Both the position numbers and the translations under genes were made by a program. Below the pieces are notes generated by a model that was not told where the DNA came from, ran no database searches, and was given only the letters and a program-made list of their open reading frames with translations. A stretch of DNA of 64,000 nt, taken from positions 37,185,315 through 37,249,314 of the forward strand of contig OU744730.1 of the NCBI GenBank assembly GCA_916613615.1. Reading direction: 5' to 3'. The stretch comes from Steromphala cineraria. Taxonomy: Eukaryota; Mollusca; Gastropoda; Trochida; Trochidae. Below, in pieces: positions 59,601 through 64,000 of the stretch. Position 1 is the stretch's first letter. Each line of letters begins with the position of its first letter.

Positions 59601-62600
59601 TCAACCCTCAGGAGGCAGATTAGGTATGAACTCAACCCTCAGGAGGCAGATAAGGTAGGTACTCAACCTTCAGGAGGCAGATAAGGTAGGTGCTCCACCC
59701 TCAGGAGGCAGATAAGGTAGGTACTCAACCCTCAGGAGGCAGATAAGGTAGGTACTCAACCCTCAGGAGGCAGATAAGGTAGGTACTCAACCCTCAGGAG
59801 GCAGATTAGGTATGAACTCAACCCTCAGGAGGCAGATTAGGTATGAACTCAACCCTCAGGAGGCAGATAGGGTAGGTACTCAACCCTCAGGAGGCAGATA
59901 AGGTAGGTACTCAACCCTCAGGAGGCAGATAAGGTAGGTCTTGCATCTCAGGAGACAGACTAAGCAAGGTATCCCCATCTCTAAAACACCAACATTAGGT
60001 TGTATCAATAAATCTGGGGATGGGTGAAATAGGTATCCTATCTCAATGGAAACATTTTGTATCTATCCCATCTCCTTGAGACAGATCATGTAGGTATGCC
60101 CTTTCCTTTCCCACATTAGATAGCCTGTATCCAGGAGACAGACTCAGTTTGTTTCCTATCACTAGGAGGCAGGCAAGCTAGCAATCTAAGTTAATTTAGC
60201 TCATCATTTGTTTATTACGTTGTACTGTTGATCTAAAATTGACTGATAAGGCTGGTTGTCTCGGTGAAATCTTACTTCGCCGCTCAGCCAGTCAGAAAAG
60301 ATCTCGCAGGATCTTTTGCATTTGCATTGCATTTCTGATTGTATGTGTGAGGAGTTTAGCTTTATTCAGAAACTCACAAGCAACTATCTTGATAAATAAT
60401 TTGTTTCTGAGATCATATATTTTCAAATACTTTAGTGTACCATCCCAATTTGAATGACAAATACTGGTTACACATCGCACAGAAACTATGCGACAAATGA
60501 TAATCACAAAATGCTTATGTAAGTATGCTTGATGTGAATACTTACGAATAACTGCATCTAATTGAAGATAACTGTTTTATTTTAAAAATTATTTATACTG
60601 CTTCAAAGAGTGAATATTTTACTCATAAAACCCAAACAACTTCATACAACCAAACTATGATAATCCTAATGATATTTTTGTTATCAATAGCATATTTATA
60701 ATTTGTTTTTTTAAGAATGCATCCGTCGACACACTGTTATTGAGAGCAGGACATAAGATATCATACGTTTCTTCCATTCATGCGTTGAATGCCCAATTTG
60801 GAACTGACTGTGACGCTGAATTTGATTGATGATTTGCGGGTTCCTAATTTGCACATGAAAGGTAAATGGTCAATACTGGTCAATGTTAGATCAACAGTAG
60901 GACCTACTAAAATCTGATATAAGCTTAATCTTGGTACCCCATCTCAAGTAGACTAACATTAAAATTTAAAGTTGTATATCGAGTGCCTATGTATATATGA
61001 GACCGTTGTTGATGTAAAAAGAATTTCCTACGGGATAATAAAGTATTATCTTATCTTATCTTATCTTATCTTATTAAGAAGGCCGGGGTCGCAACTTTAG
61101 TTAGCTTTCTTCTGATAACGGATATAAGAGCCTATTTGTGTGTTGTGGTTGCAGGGAGCAGTCAGTCCACGCCAGTCCAGGACCATCACCACTCCACGCC
61201 CCTGTGAGTACCAGTCTCTCAGTGTTCACTCATGCCTACAGGGAATTAACTCCCACAGTGCTAAACATACAACTTTATGCTCCTATAGCTTTGTATTGAC
61301 AGCCTCAAACTGTCATCAAGATTTGAATCTCCCATTACTTGTGCACTTCTGCTTATACAGTGAAATATATATAACAAAACACAGACTTTAAAACTATTCA
61401 TTTACTTTATGAAAGCAACTATATGGCACTTCCTTTGAATAGCATGCATATTCCATTGAATAATAACTTAAAGGGGCAGTAGCTCTTTTTTGTGGGGAAA
61501 TAAGGTGAGGAAAATGAAAATAAATGGTTCCAATTGAAATGCAATGTTTCTAAACTAAATGAAGCAGTAAATCAAATATATATTAACCCTTACGATGCGG
61601 CTATATATTTTTGCTCTACAAGCCCACGTGGCGGAATTGTTTTGTCCGGTGCCAGCCACCGTTTTATCCTGATTAACCGCTTCTTTATTTTTGTGCGCGG
61701 ATATACATATGATACATGGAAATAAAGACAATTCTCTCTTCTATACGATGATGTAAAAATTATAAAATTATCTCTAATGGTTCGTGAGATATAAATGCCG
61801 CAAGGTGGGTACCCTCAATCATTTTGAGGTAAACAAATTTTTTGCGGCACTTGTCGCAACGCTTTGCCGCTTCTTTATTTTTGTGCGCGGATATACATAT
61901 GATACATGGAAATGAAGACAATTCTCTCTTCTACACGATGATGTAAAAATTATAGAATTATCTCTATTGGTTTGTGAGATATGAATGCCGCAAGGTGGGT
62001 ACCCTCAATCATTTTTGAGAAAAGGTTTGATATTTTATATCCGGGAGCAGCCAAGACTGCTTGCAGTCAATATATAGCCTTATCCTGAAAGTTACGGATT
62101 TCGCCAAGAGGGTTTACGTGCCATTTTATATTTGGCCCGTAAATATCACGCGCCCCGCATCGTAAGGGTTAAGTTCAAAAATGAATCAAAGGTGTTCACA
62201 CACAAAAATGGACTGCAATGAATATTTATGCTTTAATACCTGACTGGATCTGCTGGATGACTGCTTTGTGTAATGTGATTTTTGACACTATCAAAATAAT
62301 ACATTTAGCATAAATGTATAATCCATCAGTCGAAAATTTAAAAAATGAAATTTAAAAAACAACAACACGCTAGTGCCCCTTTTTAAATGTTTTTTTTTTT
62401 TGTATCATGATAAATTTCTCATTATATTAAATATGTCAAGTTATTTTATCATGAGGTTCCATCTCGTATGACACCGATGCTAACATAACATGTTATCGAT
62501 ATGTTGCCAGCAATCACGTGTTGAATATTTCCTTTGGTCTGGTACAAGGATAATTTTTATTGATAAGTTATTTTGAATTTTCATTGATATTTCTCTCTAT

Positions 62601-62993
62601 AGTTTCATTAAAATAGAACAATAAGACAAGGGTATTTTATTTTACAAGATTAATTTTGAAATGACATTGATGATTGTGTAAACATTGACTCGTTGGGCTG
62701 GCAGATACCCCTCACTTGGTCTCTATTTTTTGTTTGAAACGTAGACCTTGTATATTAGGCAACCCCCTTCTTTGACCCCCTAATTTAAGGTTTTAAAAAA
62801 CTTGCCTTATATACTGAAATATACAGTATGTATATCACAGGTGTATACATGTCCTCAGATTACTGTTATGGTCATTATTGCTTAGAAACTCAGAGTTAAA
62901 CAGCTGAGAGGACCTACCACTCCATAAGTGTTACAATGACTCCTTCTGTCCCCTAGCTCTGTCTCTAGTCTAGTTTCTCTCTCTCAGTGTTGA
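26533..62993 (+). CDS. RNF212: RING-finger meiotic crossover factor, RNF212/RNF212B family (13 coding exons)
   Basis: Predicted SUMO/ubiquitin E3-like protein of the Zip3/RNF212 family, which acts on the synaptonemal complex and stabilises recombination intermediates that will become crossovers. The 13 exons join with consistent phases and GT-AG sites to give 257 residues. Residues 7-45 form a C3HC4 RING (C7, C10, C25, H27, C30, C33, C42, C45) after the family start M-x-D-W-x-x-C. Residues about 78-143 are helical and charged (coiled coil), 150-206 are Ser/Pro/Gln-rich, and 215-230 carry the family motif G-R-I-S-x-R-x-P-P-x-G-G-R. Length is slightly under the vertebrate 280-300. The introns hold about 14 kb of minisatellite and many mobile elements. 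RNF212 and RNF212B cannot be separated by eye. The start is the first ATG before the RING. Confidence 0.92.
26846..26907 (+). CDS. RNF212: RNF212-like coding exon 2 (RING, second half)
   Basis: Acceptor TTGTAAAG, donor T/GTAAGT. Residues 37-57, supplying C42 and C45 of the RING. Confidence 0.92.
27204..27415. mobile_element. Diverged hAT-type MITE relic
   Basis: Starts GCAGGGTTAGAAATTAG like the element at 691-910 and ends near GACTAATTTTGACCC, a diverged inverted end. Located in RNF212-like intron 2. Confidence 0.4.
27756..27862. repeat. Inverted-repeat hairpin in RNF212-like intron 2
   Basis: Arms GGGGTTATGGAAAATAACCTC and GAGGTTATTTCCATAACCC (the first has a one-base bulge) flank a short loop GAGGACGTAGCCCGAGC; outer AATAATAAT and ATTATT extend the pairing. 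It looks like a small foldback element. Confidence 0.65.
29101..30885. repeat. GTCCGTC/ACCTTGACCTTGACA dispersed repeat, copy 1, split by a TIR element
   Basis: Starts TTTTTATGCCCCCGAATC with a short G/C hairpin, then GTCCGTCTGTCC tracts, then three or more subunits containing TTGTGACCTTGACCTTGACA, and ends GCATCCGGGGGCATTCGTG. Interrupted between 29275 and 30328. The same structure lies at 44647-45350 without the interruption. Confidence 0.8.
29275..30328. mobile_element. TIR element, 1054 bp, TA duplication, nested in the repeat
   Basis: Ends TTCAGAGCTCCAGATA and (inverted) TGCAGAGCTCCAGATA, with TA at 29273-29274 and 30329-30330. Removing the element and one TA restores the repeat GACATATGG exactly as at the uninterrupted copy. 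No transposase recognised. Confidence 0.85.
31104..31178 (+). CDS. RNF212: RNF212-like coding exon 3
   Basis: Acceptor TGTTGCAG, donor G/GTTAGT, phase 0 at both ends. Residues 58-82, M-K-P-E-V-E-M-F-F-S-D-P, matching the family segment after the RING. Confidence 0.92.
31319..32450. repeat. GCATATAATGC-type dispersed repeat split by a TIR element
   Basis: Begins with a CCCCCCGGCATATAATGCTG hairpin and GTCCGTCCGTC tract in RNF212-like intron 3; continues after 32391 with TTTTGGGGTTTTCAACTTTC. A related copy lies near 11496-11690. Confidence 0.55.
31527..32389. mobile_element. Tc1/mariner-type TIR element, about 860 bp
   Basis: Inverted ends CTTCAAAAAAAGAAACGCAT at both sides and TA duplications at 31525-31526 and 32390-32391. 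A 120-codon + strand frame inside shows no transposase motif that I recognise. Confidence 0.8.
32767..33194 (+). repeat. 28-bp minisatellite made of the exon 4 splice acceptor
   Basis: Fifteen 28-bp units, each with TTACTTGCAG/GTGTTTGA, stand at exact 28-bp spacing (GCAG at 32771, 32799 and so on to 33163) and lead directly into the real exon 4 acceptor (GCAG at 33191). The unit joins the real acceptor, the first 8 bases of the exon and AAGGTTCATG. Two units carry GCAGATG instead of GCAGGTG. Use of any decoy gives an in-frame TGA within 12 codons. Confidence 0.95.
33195..33251 (+). CDS. RNF212: RNF212-like coding exon 4
   Basis: Acceptor ACTTGCAG, donor G/GTACTG, phase 0. Residues 83-101, V-F-D-F-Q-K-N-H-R-R-R, the start of the coiled coil. 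The acceptor and first 8 exon bases are repeated 15 times directly upstream. Confidence 0.9.
33252..33895. other. RNF212-like intron 4
   Basis: AT-rich, no element recognised. Confidence 0.35.
33896..33963 (+). CDS. RNF212: RNF212-like coding exon 5
   Basis: Acceptor TGTTGCAG, donor G/GTATAG, phase 2. Residues 102-123 of the coiled coil, rich in Gln, Leu and Lys. Confidence 0.9.
34010..36965. repeat. Compound minisatellite with about 20-22-bp subunits (RNF212-like intron 5)
   Basis: Nearly 3 kb of interleaved subunits such as GAAGGGTACGGACAGGATAC, GAAGGAAACTGACAGGATAC and GAAGGGTACTATACAGGTTATT. Blocks of several hundred bases recur (for example about 34380-34760 and about 35450-35870), so higher-order duplication has occurred. 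The units do not resemble the neighbouring exon 5 junction. Confidence 0.92.
37502..37559 (+). CDS. RNF212: RNF212-like coding exon 6
   Basis: Acceptor TTTTTTAAAG, donor G/GTAATA. Residues 124-143, end of the coiled coil (E-I-I-K-L-R-E-E-N-S-Y-L). Confidence 0.9.
37837..39333. repeat. 33-bp minisatellite, about 45 copies (RNF212-like intron 6)
   Basis: Unit includes AGGAGTATCACAGTATGTAG and GTGTTAGATCAG. Because 33 is a multiple of 3, one frame stays open for 483 codons as an 11-residue repeat (V-L-D-Q-R-S-I-T-V-C-R), beginning at GTG rather than ATG. It lies inside an intron, so the frame is most likely a by-product of the unit length. A detached copy follows at about 39557. Confidence 0.95.
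39334..40040. other. RNF212-like intron 6 remainder
   Basis: Contains molluscan repeat fragments (TTCAAGGTCAAGGTCACGG and similar). No gene. Confidence 0.35.
40041..40493. mobile_element. TTAA-flanked MITE, copy 2
   Basis: Closely related to 22883-23380: starts TTAAAGAGACACAGAGTATG, ends TACTCTGTGCCACTTTAA, with TTAA at both edges, and is slightly shorter. Directly followed by a Helentron-like element. Confidence 0.7.
40528..40980. mobile_element. Helentron/Pearl-like element, short diverged copy
   Basis: Starts AGCTCATCAGGGCTGAAGGC and ends with TGATGAGCCACAGAGCC, the GAGCCAATGGCTC hairpin and a T-rich flank. Only two or three diverged central units. Confidence 0.65.
41131..41150 (+). CDS. 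RNF212: RNF212-like coding exon 7 (20-nt microexon)
   Basis: Acceptor CTTCTTGCAG, donor G/GTAAGT. Only 20 nt, residues 144-149 (G-I-G-T-I-P), phase 2 out. Its inclusion is needed for the frame of exon 8. Confidence 0.82.
41151..42027. other. RNF212-like intron 7, left part
   Basis: No recognised element. A small triplicated TATAGCGAACA-like motif lies at about 41722-41765. Confidence 0.3.
42028..43076. mobile_element. Helentron/Pearl-like element, copy 3
   Basis: Ends AGCTCATCAGGTCTGAAAG and TGATGAGCTACAGAGCCC plus a T-run, with about six diverged central units containing GACCCCAAATNGGGTCA. A hAT-type element sits inside it at 42412-42626. Confidence 0.7.
42412..42626. mobile_element. hAT-like MITE (215 bp) nested in Helentron-like copy 3
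   Basis: Perfect inverted ends CAGGGATCAC/GTGATCCCTG. The host sequence CAGTTC(CA) is duplicated at both sides; depending on where the ends are drawn the duplication is 6-8 bp. Removing it restores the host unit TCTCCAGTTCCAAAAGG. Confidence 0.8.
43247..44060. mobile_element. Deleted pogo/Tigger-like DNA transposon
   Basis: Inverted ends CAGTCGAACCTTGGATACC and, at the right, the reverse of CAGTCGAACCTCGTTTATCC, with TA at 43245-43246 and 44061-44062. Subterminal CTCGCTATCCGGACGATTTT occurs near both ends. About 814 bp, with only the start of a transposase left. Confidence 0.85.
43590..43805 (+). pseudogene. Tigger/CENP-B-like DNA-binding domain fragment
   Basis: About 70 codons. After M-A-S-Q-P-A-N it reads K-R-H-C-V-T-A-S-E-K-R-E-I-C, then I-S-K-H-F and K-S-T-I-G-D, fitting the N-terminal helix-turn-helix of pogo/Tigger transposases and CENP-B (K-R-x-x-L-T-x-x-E-K-x-x-I). 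The frame stops soon after, and the second DNA-binding domain and the DDD catalytic core are missing. Confidence 0.65.
44063..44646. other. RNF212-like intron 7, AT-rich spacer
   Basis: No recognised element. Confidence 0.3.
44647..45350. repeat. GTCCGTC/ACCTTGACCTTGACA dispersed repeat, copy 2
   Basis: Same start, internal subunits and end as 29101-30885, but uninterrupted. It serves as the empty-site comparison for the TIR element at 29275-30328. Confidence 0.8.
45751..45900. repeat. DIRS-like left inverted terminal repeat
   Basis: Pairs, inverted, with 47871-48050; begins near ATTTTTAACCTACCTCAAC. Confidence 0.75.
46466..46921 (+). pseudogene. DIRS-like gag-type ORF fragment
   Basis: About 150 codons, opening with GTG rather than ATG and rich in Leu, Thr and Ser; it includes E-A-A-L-R-R-T-I-R-P-L and ends K-R-Q-R and TAA. 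By position (after the left terminal repeat, before the reverse transcriptase) it is the gag-like ORF of a DIRS element. The assignment rests mainly on context. Confidence 0.55.
47040..47327 (+). pseudogene. DIRS-like reverse transcriptase, N-terminal part (frame broken)
   Basis: The first frame reads V-G-G-R-L-G-I-I-W-C-N-W and K-G-Y-K-L-P, the segment ahead of the polymerase in DIRS-type elements. It stops near 47252; the continuation (A-L-L-A-E-N-I-Q-A-L-L-D-K) is in another frame after a stop. Confidence 0.65.
47328..47582 (+). pseudogene. Fusion of reverse transcriptase start and tyrosine-recombinase end
   Basis: The frame reads G-F-Y-S-P-I-F-L-V-P-K-K-N (first reverse transcriptase block), L-R-M-I-D, and then switches to S-T-T-V-F-A-S-H-Y-L-R-D, the C-terminal box of DIRS recombinases that contains the nucleophilic tyrosine (codon 47460-47462). 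The join, about 47420, marks an internal deletion that removed the polymerase catalytic core and most of the recombinase. Confidence 0.7.
47724..47805. repeat. DIRS-like internal complementary region
   Basis: A near-palindrome (AAGTTGAGGTAGGT ... ACCTACCTCAACTT) that combines sequences matching the outer edges of both terminal repeats, the expected template for circular-intermediate formation in DIRS elements. Confidence 0.7.
47871..48050. repeat. DIRS-like right inverted terminal repeat
   Basis: Inverted partner of 45751-45900, from GGAAAGAATGAATTTTTC to about TAAAATATTTAGAT. Confidence 0.75.
48145..48212 (+). CDS. RNF212: RNF212-like coding exon 8
   Basis: Acceptor GTGTTCCAG, donor G/GTCAGT. 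Residues 150-172, Ser/Pro/Ala-rich tail. It starts only about 95 bp after the right end of a DIRS-like element. Confidence 0.88.
48213..48745. other. RNF212-like intron 8
   Basis: The left part is CA-rich with many ACATCTCACCACA-like words, suggesting an old degenerate tandem repeat; around 48550-48680 is a fragment of a dispersed molluscan repeat (TTGACCTTATTATCAAGGTC). Confidence 0.4.
48746..48815 (+). CDS. RNF212: RNF212-like coding exon 9
   Basis: Acceptor AATTTCAG, donor CTCTCA/GTAAGT, phase 2. Residues 173-195, S/P/Q-rich. Its last 14 bases plus the first 15 of the intron are the founder unit of the following 8-kb minisatellite. Reading past the donor gives CAG TAA, a stop at once. Confidence 0.9.
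48802..56924 (+). repeat. 29-bp minisatellite made of the exon 9 splice donor, about 8.1 kb
   Basis: Roughly 280 units (estimated from length). The first unit is the exon 9/intron 9 junction itself: CAACACCTCTCTCA/GTAAGTGTCTTCTCA. The standard unit keeps CAACAC.TCACT and GTAAGTGTCTTCTCT. Variants differ before the donor (TTT, TCA, TAA, TCT); a 25-bp class has lost four bases and with them the donor (TTTGTGTCTTC). Longer blocks are also duplicated, for example about 51.4-52.2 kb recurs 1321 bp later almost unchanged. The 64-82-codon frames here come from the repeat. Confidence 0.97.
56925..57413. other. RNF212-like intron 9, after the minisatellite
   Basis: Contains a diverged dispersed repeat (TTTGGGTGACCTTCACATT and TTTTGGGTGACCTACAC). 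No gene. Confidence 0.35.
57414..58002. mobile_element. piggyBac-type MITE, copy 1 (589 bp)
   Basis: TTAA at both edges (57414-57417, 57999-58002), inverted ends CCCTTACAATGCGG and CCGCATCGTAAGGG. The interior has a direct duplication of about 180 bp (CGCTTCTTTATTTTTGTGCG twice). TTAA duplication and CCC ends are typical of piggyBac. Confidence 0.88.
58152..58182 (+). CDS. RNF212: RNF212-like coding exon 10 (31 nt)
   Basis: Acceptor CTGTTTCAG, donor A/GTAAGT. Residues 196-206, S-Q-M-S-S-S-Q-G-H-P. Confidence 0.85.
58183..58966. other. RNF212-like intron 10
   Basis: AT-rich, no recognised element. Confidence 0.3.
58967..59036 (+). CDS. RNF212: RNF212-like coding exon 11 (conserved C-terminal motif)
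   Basis: Acceptor GTATTTCAG, donor TTAG/GTAGGT, phase 1. Residues 207-229 with G-R-I-S-I-R-T-P-P-S-G-G-R, the C-terminal signature of the family. The last 21 bases and the donor are the founder unit of a 31-bp minisatellite. Confidence 0.92.
59016..59940 (+). repeat. 31-bp minisatellite made of the exon 11 splice donor, about 30 copies
   Basis: The first unit is the end of exon 11 plus the donor (CACCCTCAGGAGGCAGATTAG/GTAGGTACT in two parts). Each following unit keeps CCCTCAGGAGGCAGAT, then TAG or AAG, then GTAGGT or GTATGA. Most units therefore keep a plausible donor. Adding one unit shifts the frame (31 nt); three units would preserve it. Confidence 0.96.
59941..61040. other. RNF212-like intron 11 and retroelement 3' end
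   Basis: The left part (to about 60180) carries degenerate GGAGACAG units that look like an older flank of the minisatellite. Around 60840-61040 is a sequence ending CTACGGGATAATAAAGTATT, which resembles the 3' end of an invertebrate non-LTR element or SINE. Confidence 0.4.
61045..61075 (+). repeat. (TTATC)n microsatellite at a retroelement tail
   Basis: About six TTATC units follow AATAAAGTATTATC directly, as in retroelements that end with short tandem repeats instead of poly-A. Confidence 0.8.
61155..61203 (+). CDS. RNF212: RNF212-like coding exon 12
   Basis: Acceptor GGTTGCAG, donor T/GTGAGT, phase 2. Residues 231-245, including H-H-H. Confidence 0.87.
61204..61582. other. RNF212-like intron 12, left part
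   Basis: No recognised element. Confidence 0.3.
61583..62172. mobile_element. piggyBac-type MITE, copy 2 (590 bp)
   Basis: Nearly identical to 57414-58002, with TTAA at 61583-61586 and 62169-62172, and inverted ends CCCTTACGATGCGG/CCGCATCGTAAGGG. The high similarity of the two copies implies recent activity. Confidence 0.9.
62173..62956. other. RNF212-like intron 12, right part
   Basis: AT-rich, no recognised element. Confidence 0.3.
62957..62993 (+). CDS. RNF212: RNF212-like terminal coding exon 13
   Basis: Acceptor GTCCCCTAG. Residues 246-257, Ser-rich, ending S-L-S-Q-C and TGA. Confidence 0.82.
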
Positions 62994-63373
62994 GGCTCTA
63001 GCTGGGTGGTCACATCATCTACAGCAACTTCTCCTGCTACAGCTGCCCAACCTCTGAAGAACCTTGACTAAGTGTTCTGCTTGGTTTATGAGCAGTCTGG
63101 GGTTGGAGTGCAGGTTTTAAAATGGTGGTTTTTCCTCTGACAAGTCTTGTGGTATATCACTATTAGTATTAGCCTGGAGCTTCAGTCATCCATGGGTATC
63201 ACAGTTTGGAAAAACAGGGTTGATAGCAGCAAATTTCACAATCAGTGTCCTAATTCACATCAGCTGTACCTTGTTGCTCAGGACGTGTTTGTAGGTGCAG
63301 TGGTGACGATCCAGTACCATGTCCCTTTCCTTCTGACTAATTGAGAAATGAGAATGCTTGAATTTGTAATTAT
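62994..63373 (+). other. Probable 3' UTR of the RNF212-like gene
   Basis: Follows the stop codon. No AATAAA is seen before 63373; the polyadenylation site may lie in the repeat that follows or use a variant signal. Confidence 0.35.
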
Positions 63374-64000
63374 GTCCTCCGCAAAGCTTTGCAGGAGACA
63401 TAATGTTTTCAGTTCCATCCGCGGTTCCGTAATTCTTTGGTTCCGAAATGCTTTCATTTCCGGGCCATATCTAAAAAATCGTTCAATATTTGTTTATGAA
63501 ACTTGGTATGTGGTTAGACCTGGTGGTGGACTGGTGCCTTTTCTATTTTGGTTAATCTGAATTTTTTGTTTTTTCTGGTTTCCATGGAAACAGTTTGAAC
63601 TTAGTGCATTTTGGGGGTAGGGTCTGTATCCGGGCCATATCTCAAAAACTGTTCAATATTTTTTACATAGCTTTGTATGTGGTTAGACCTAATGATGAAG
63701 TGGTGCCTTTTGCTATTTTGGTTATTCTGAATTTTGTTTTTATCTGGTTTCCATGGAAACAATTTGAAGGGCGGTAGGATCTGTTCTCAGGGCATAACTC
63801 AAAAACTTTTCCATATTTTTTTTACAAAATTTGGATTGAGGTTAGATTAAGTGGTGGAGTGGTCCCTTTTGCTATTTTTGGTTATTCTGAATCTTTTATT
63901 TTTTGATGGTTTCCATGGCAACAATTTTAACTTAGTGCATTTTGGAAACTTTATTGTGAATTTCATAACAAGCTTTCACTGGGCCAAGCCATCTTGGAGG
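63374..64000. repeat. Dispersed repeat with about 160-170-bp degenerate tandem units
   Basis: Starts with a short hairpin TGTCCTCCGCAAAGC/GCTTTGCAGGAGACA and continues with three or more units sharing GGGCCATATCTCAAAAACTG and GGTTTCCATGGAAACA. It reaches the window end. Confidence 0.75.

Overview
This is animal nuclear DNA, most likely from a bivalve mollusc. It is AT-rich and carries intron-bearing genes with GT-AG splice sites, large introns and very dense repeats. Several repeat types (CCGTCCGTC-rich dispersed repeats, Helentron/Pearl-like elements with central tandem repeats, many short TIR elements) are typical of molluscan genomes. The species assignment is inference; the gene identities are read directly from conceptual translation. 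No bacterial or organellar features are present.

Two genes can be assembled exon by exon on the + strand. (1) Cytochrome c oxidase subunit 4 (four coding exons, 3254-7892, 189 residues), a nuclear-encoded respiratory-chain subunit. (2) A RING-finger protein of the RNF212/RNF212B (Zip3-like) family, a meiotic crossover regulator, with 13 coding exons over 26533-62993 (257 residues, every splice phase consistent). An unrecognised exon with two CxxC pairs lies upstream of COX4 (2606-2709).

Almost everything else is mobile or tandem DNA. Left part (1-12.7 kb): hAT-type MITEs, a Helentron-like element inside COX4 intron 2, a long-TIR element, and a hammerhead ribozyme with a complete catalytic core at 11758-11807, near a CR1/L2-like LINE 3' fragment. 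Middle (13.9-26.5 kb): a TIR element with a 9-bp target duplication; a decayed L1/Tx1-like LINE on the - strand (15.3-21.0 kb) split by a second Helentron-like element; a 31-bp minisatellite; and a TTAA-flanked MITE. The RNF212-like gene then hosts, in its introns, nested TIR elements, an internally deleted DIRS-like tyrosine-recombinase retroelement, a deleted pogo/Tigger-like transposon, two piggyBac-type MITEs and about 14 kb of minisatellite.

The most striking observation is that three of the five minisatellites in the RNF212-like gene are built from its own splice junctions. They are a 28-bp repeat of the exon 4 acceptor, a 29-bp repeat of the exon 9 donor (about 8.1 kb, roughly 280 units) and a 31-bp repeat of the exon 11 donor (about 30 units). 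Each true splice site therefore sits at the edge of an array of near-identical decoys, and the decoys I translated give stop codons or frameshifts. I know of no description of this arrangement, and it is the best candidate here for something new.
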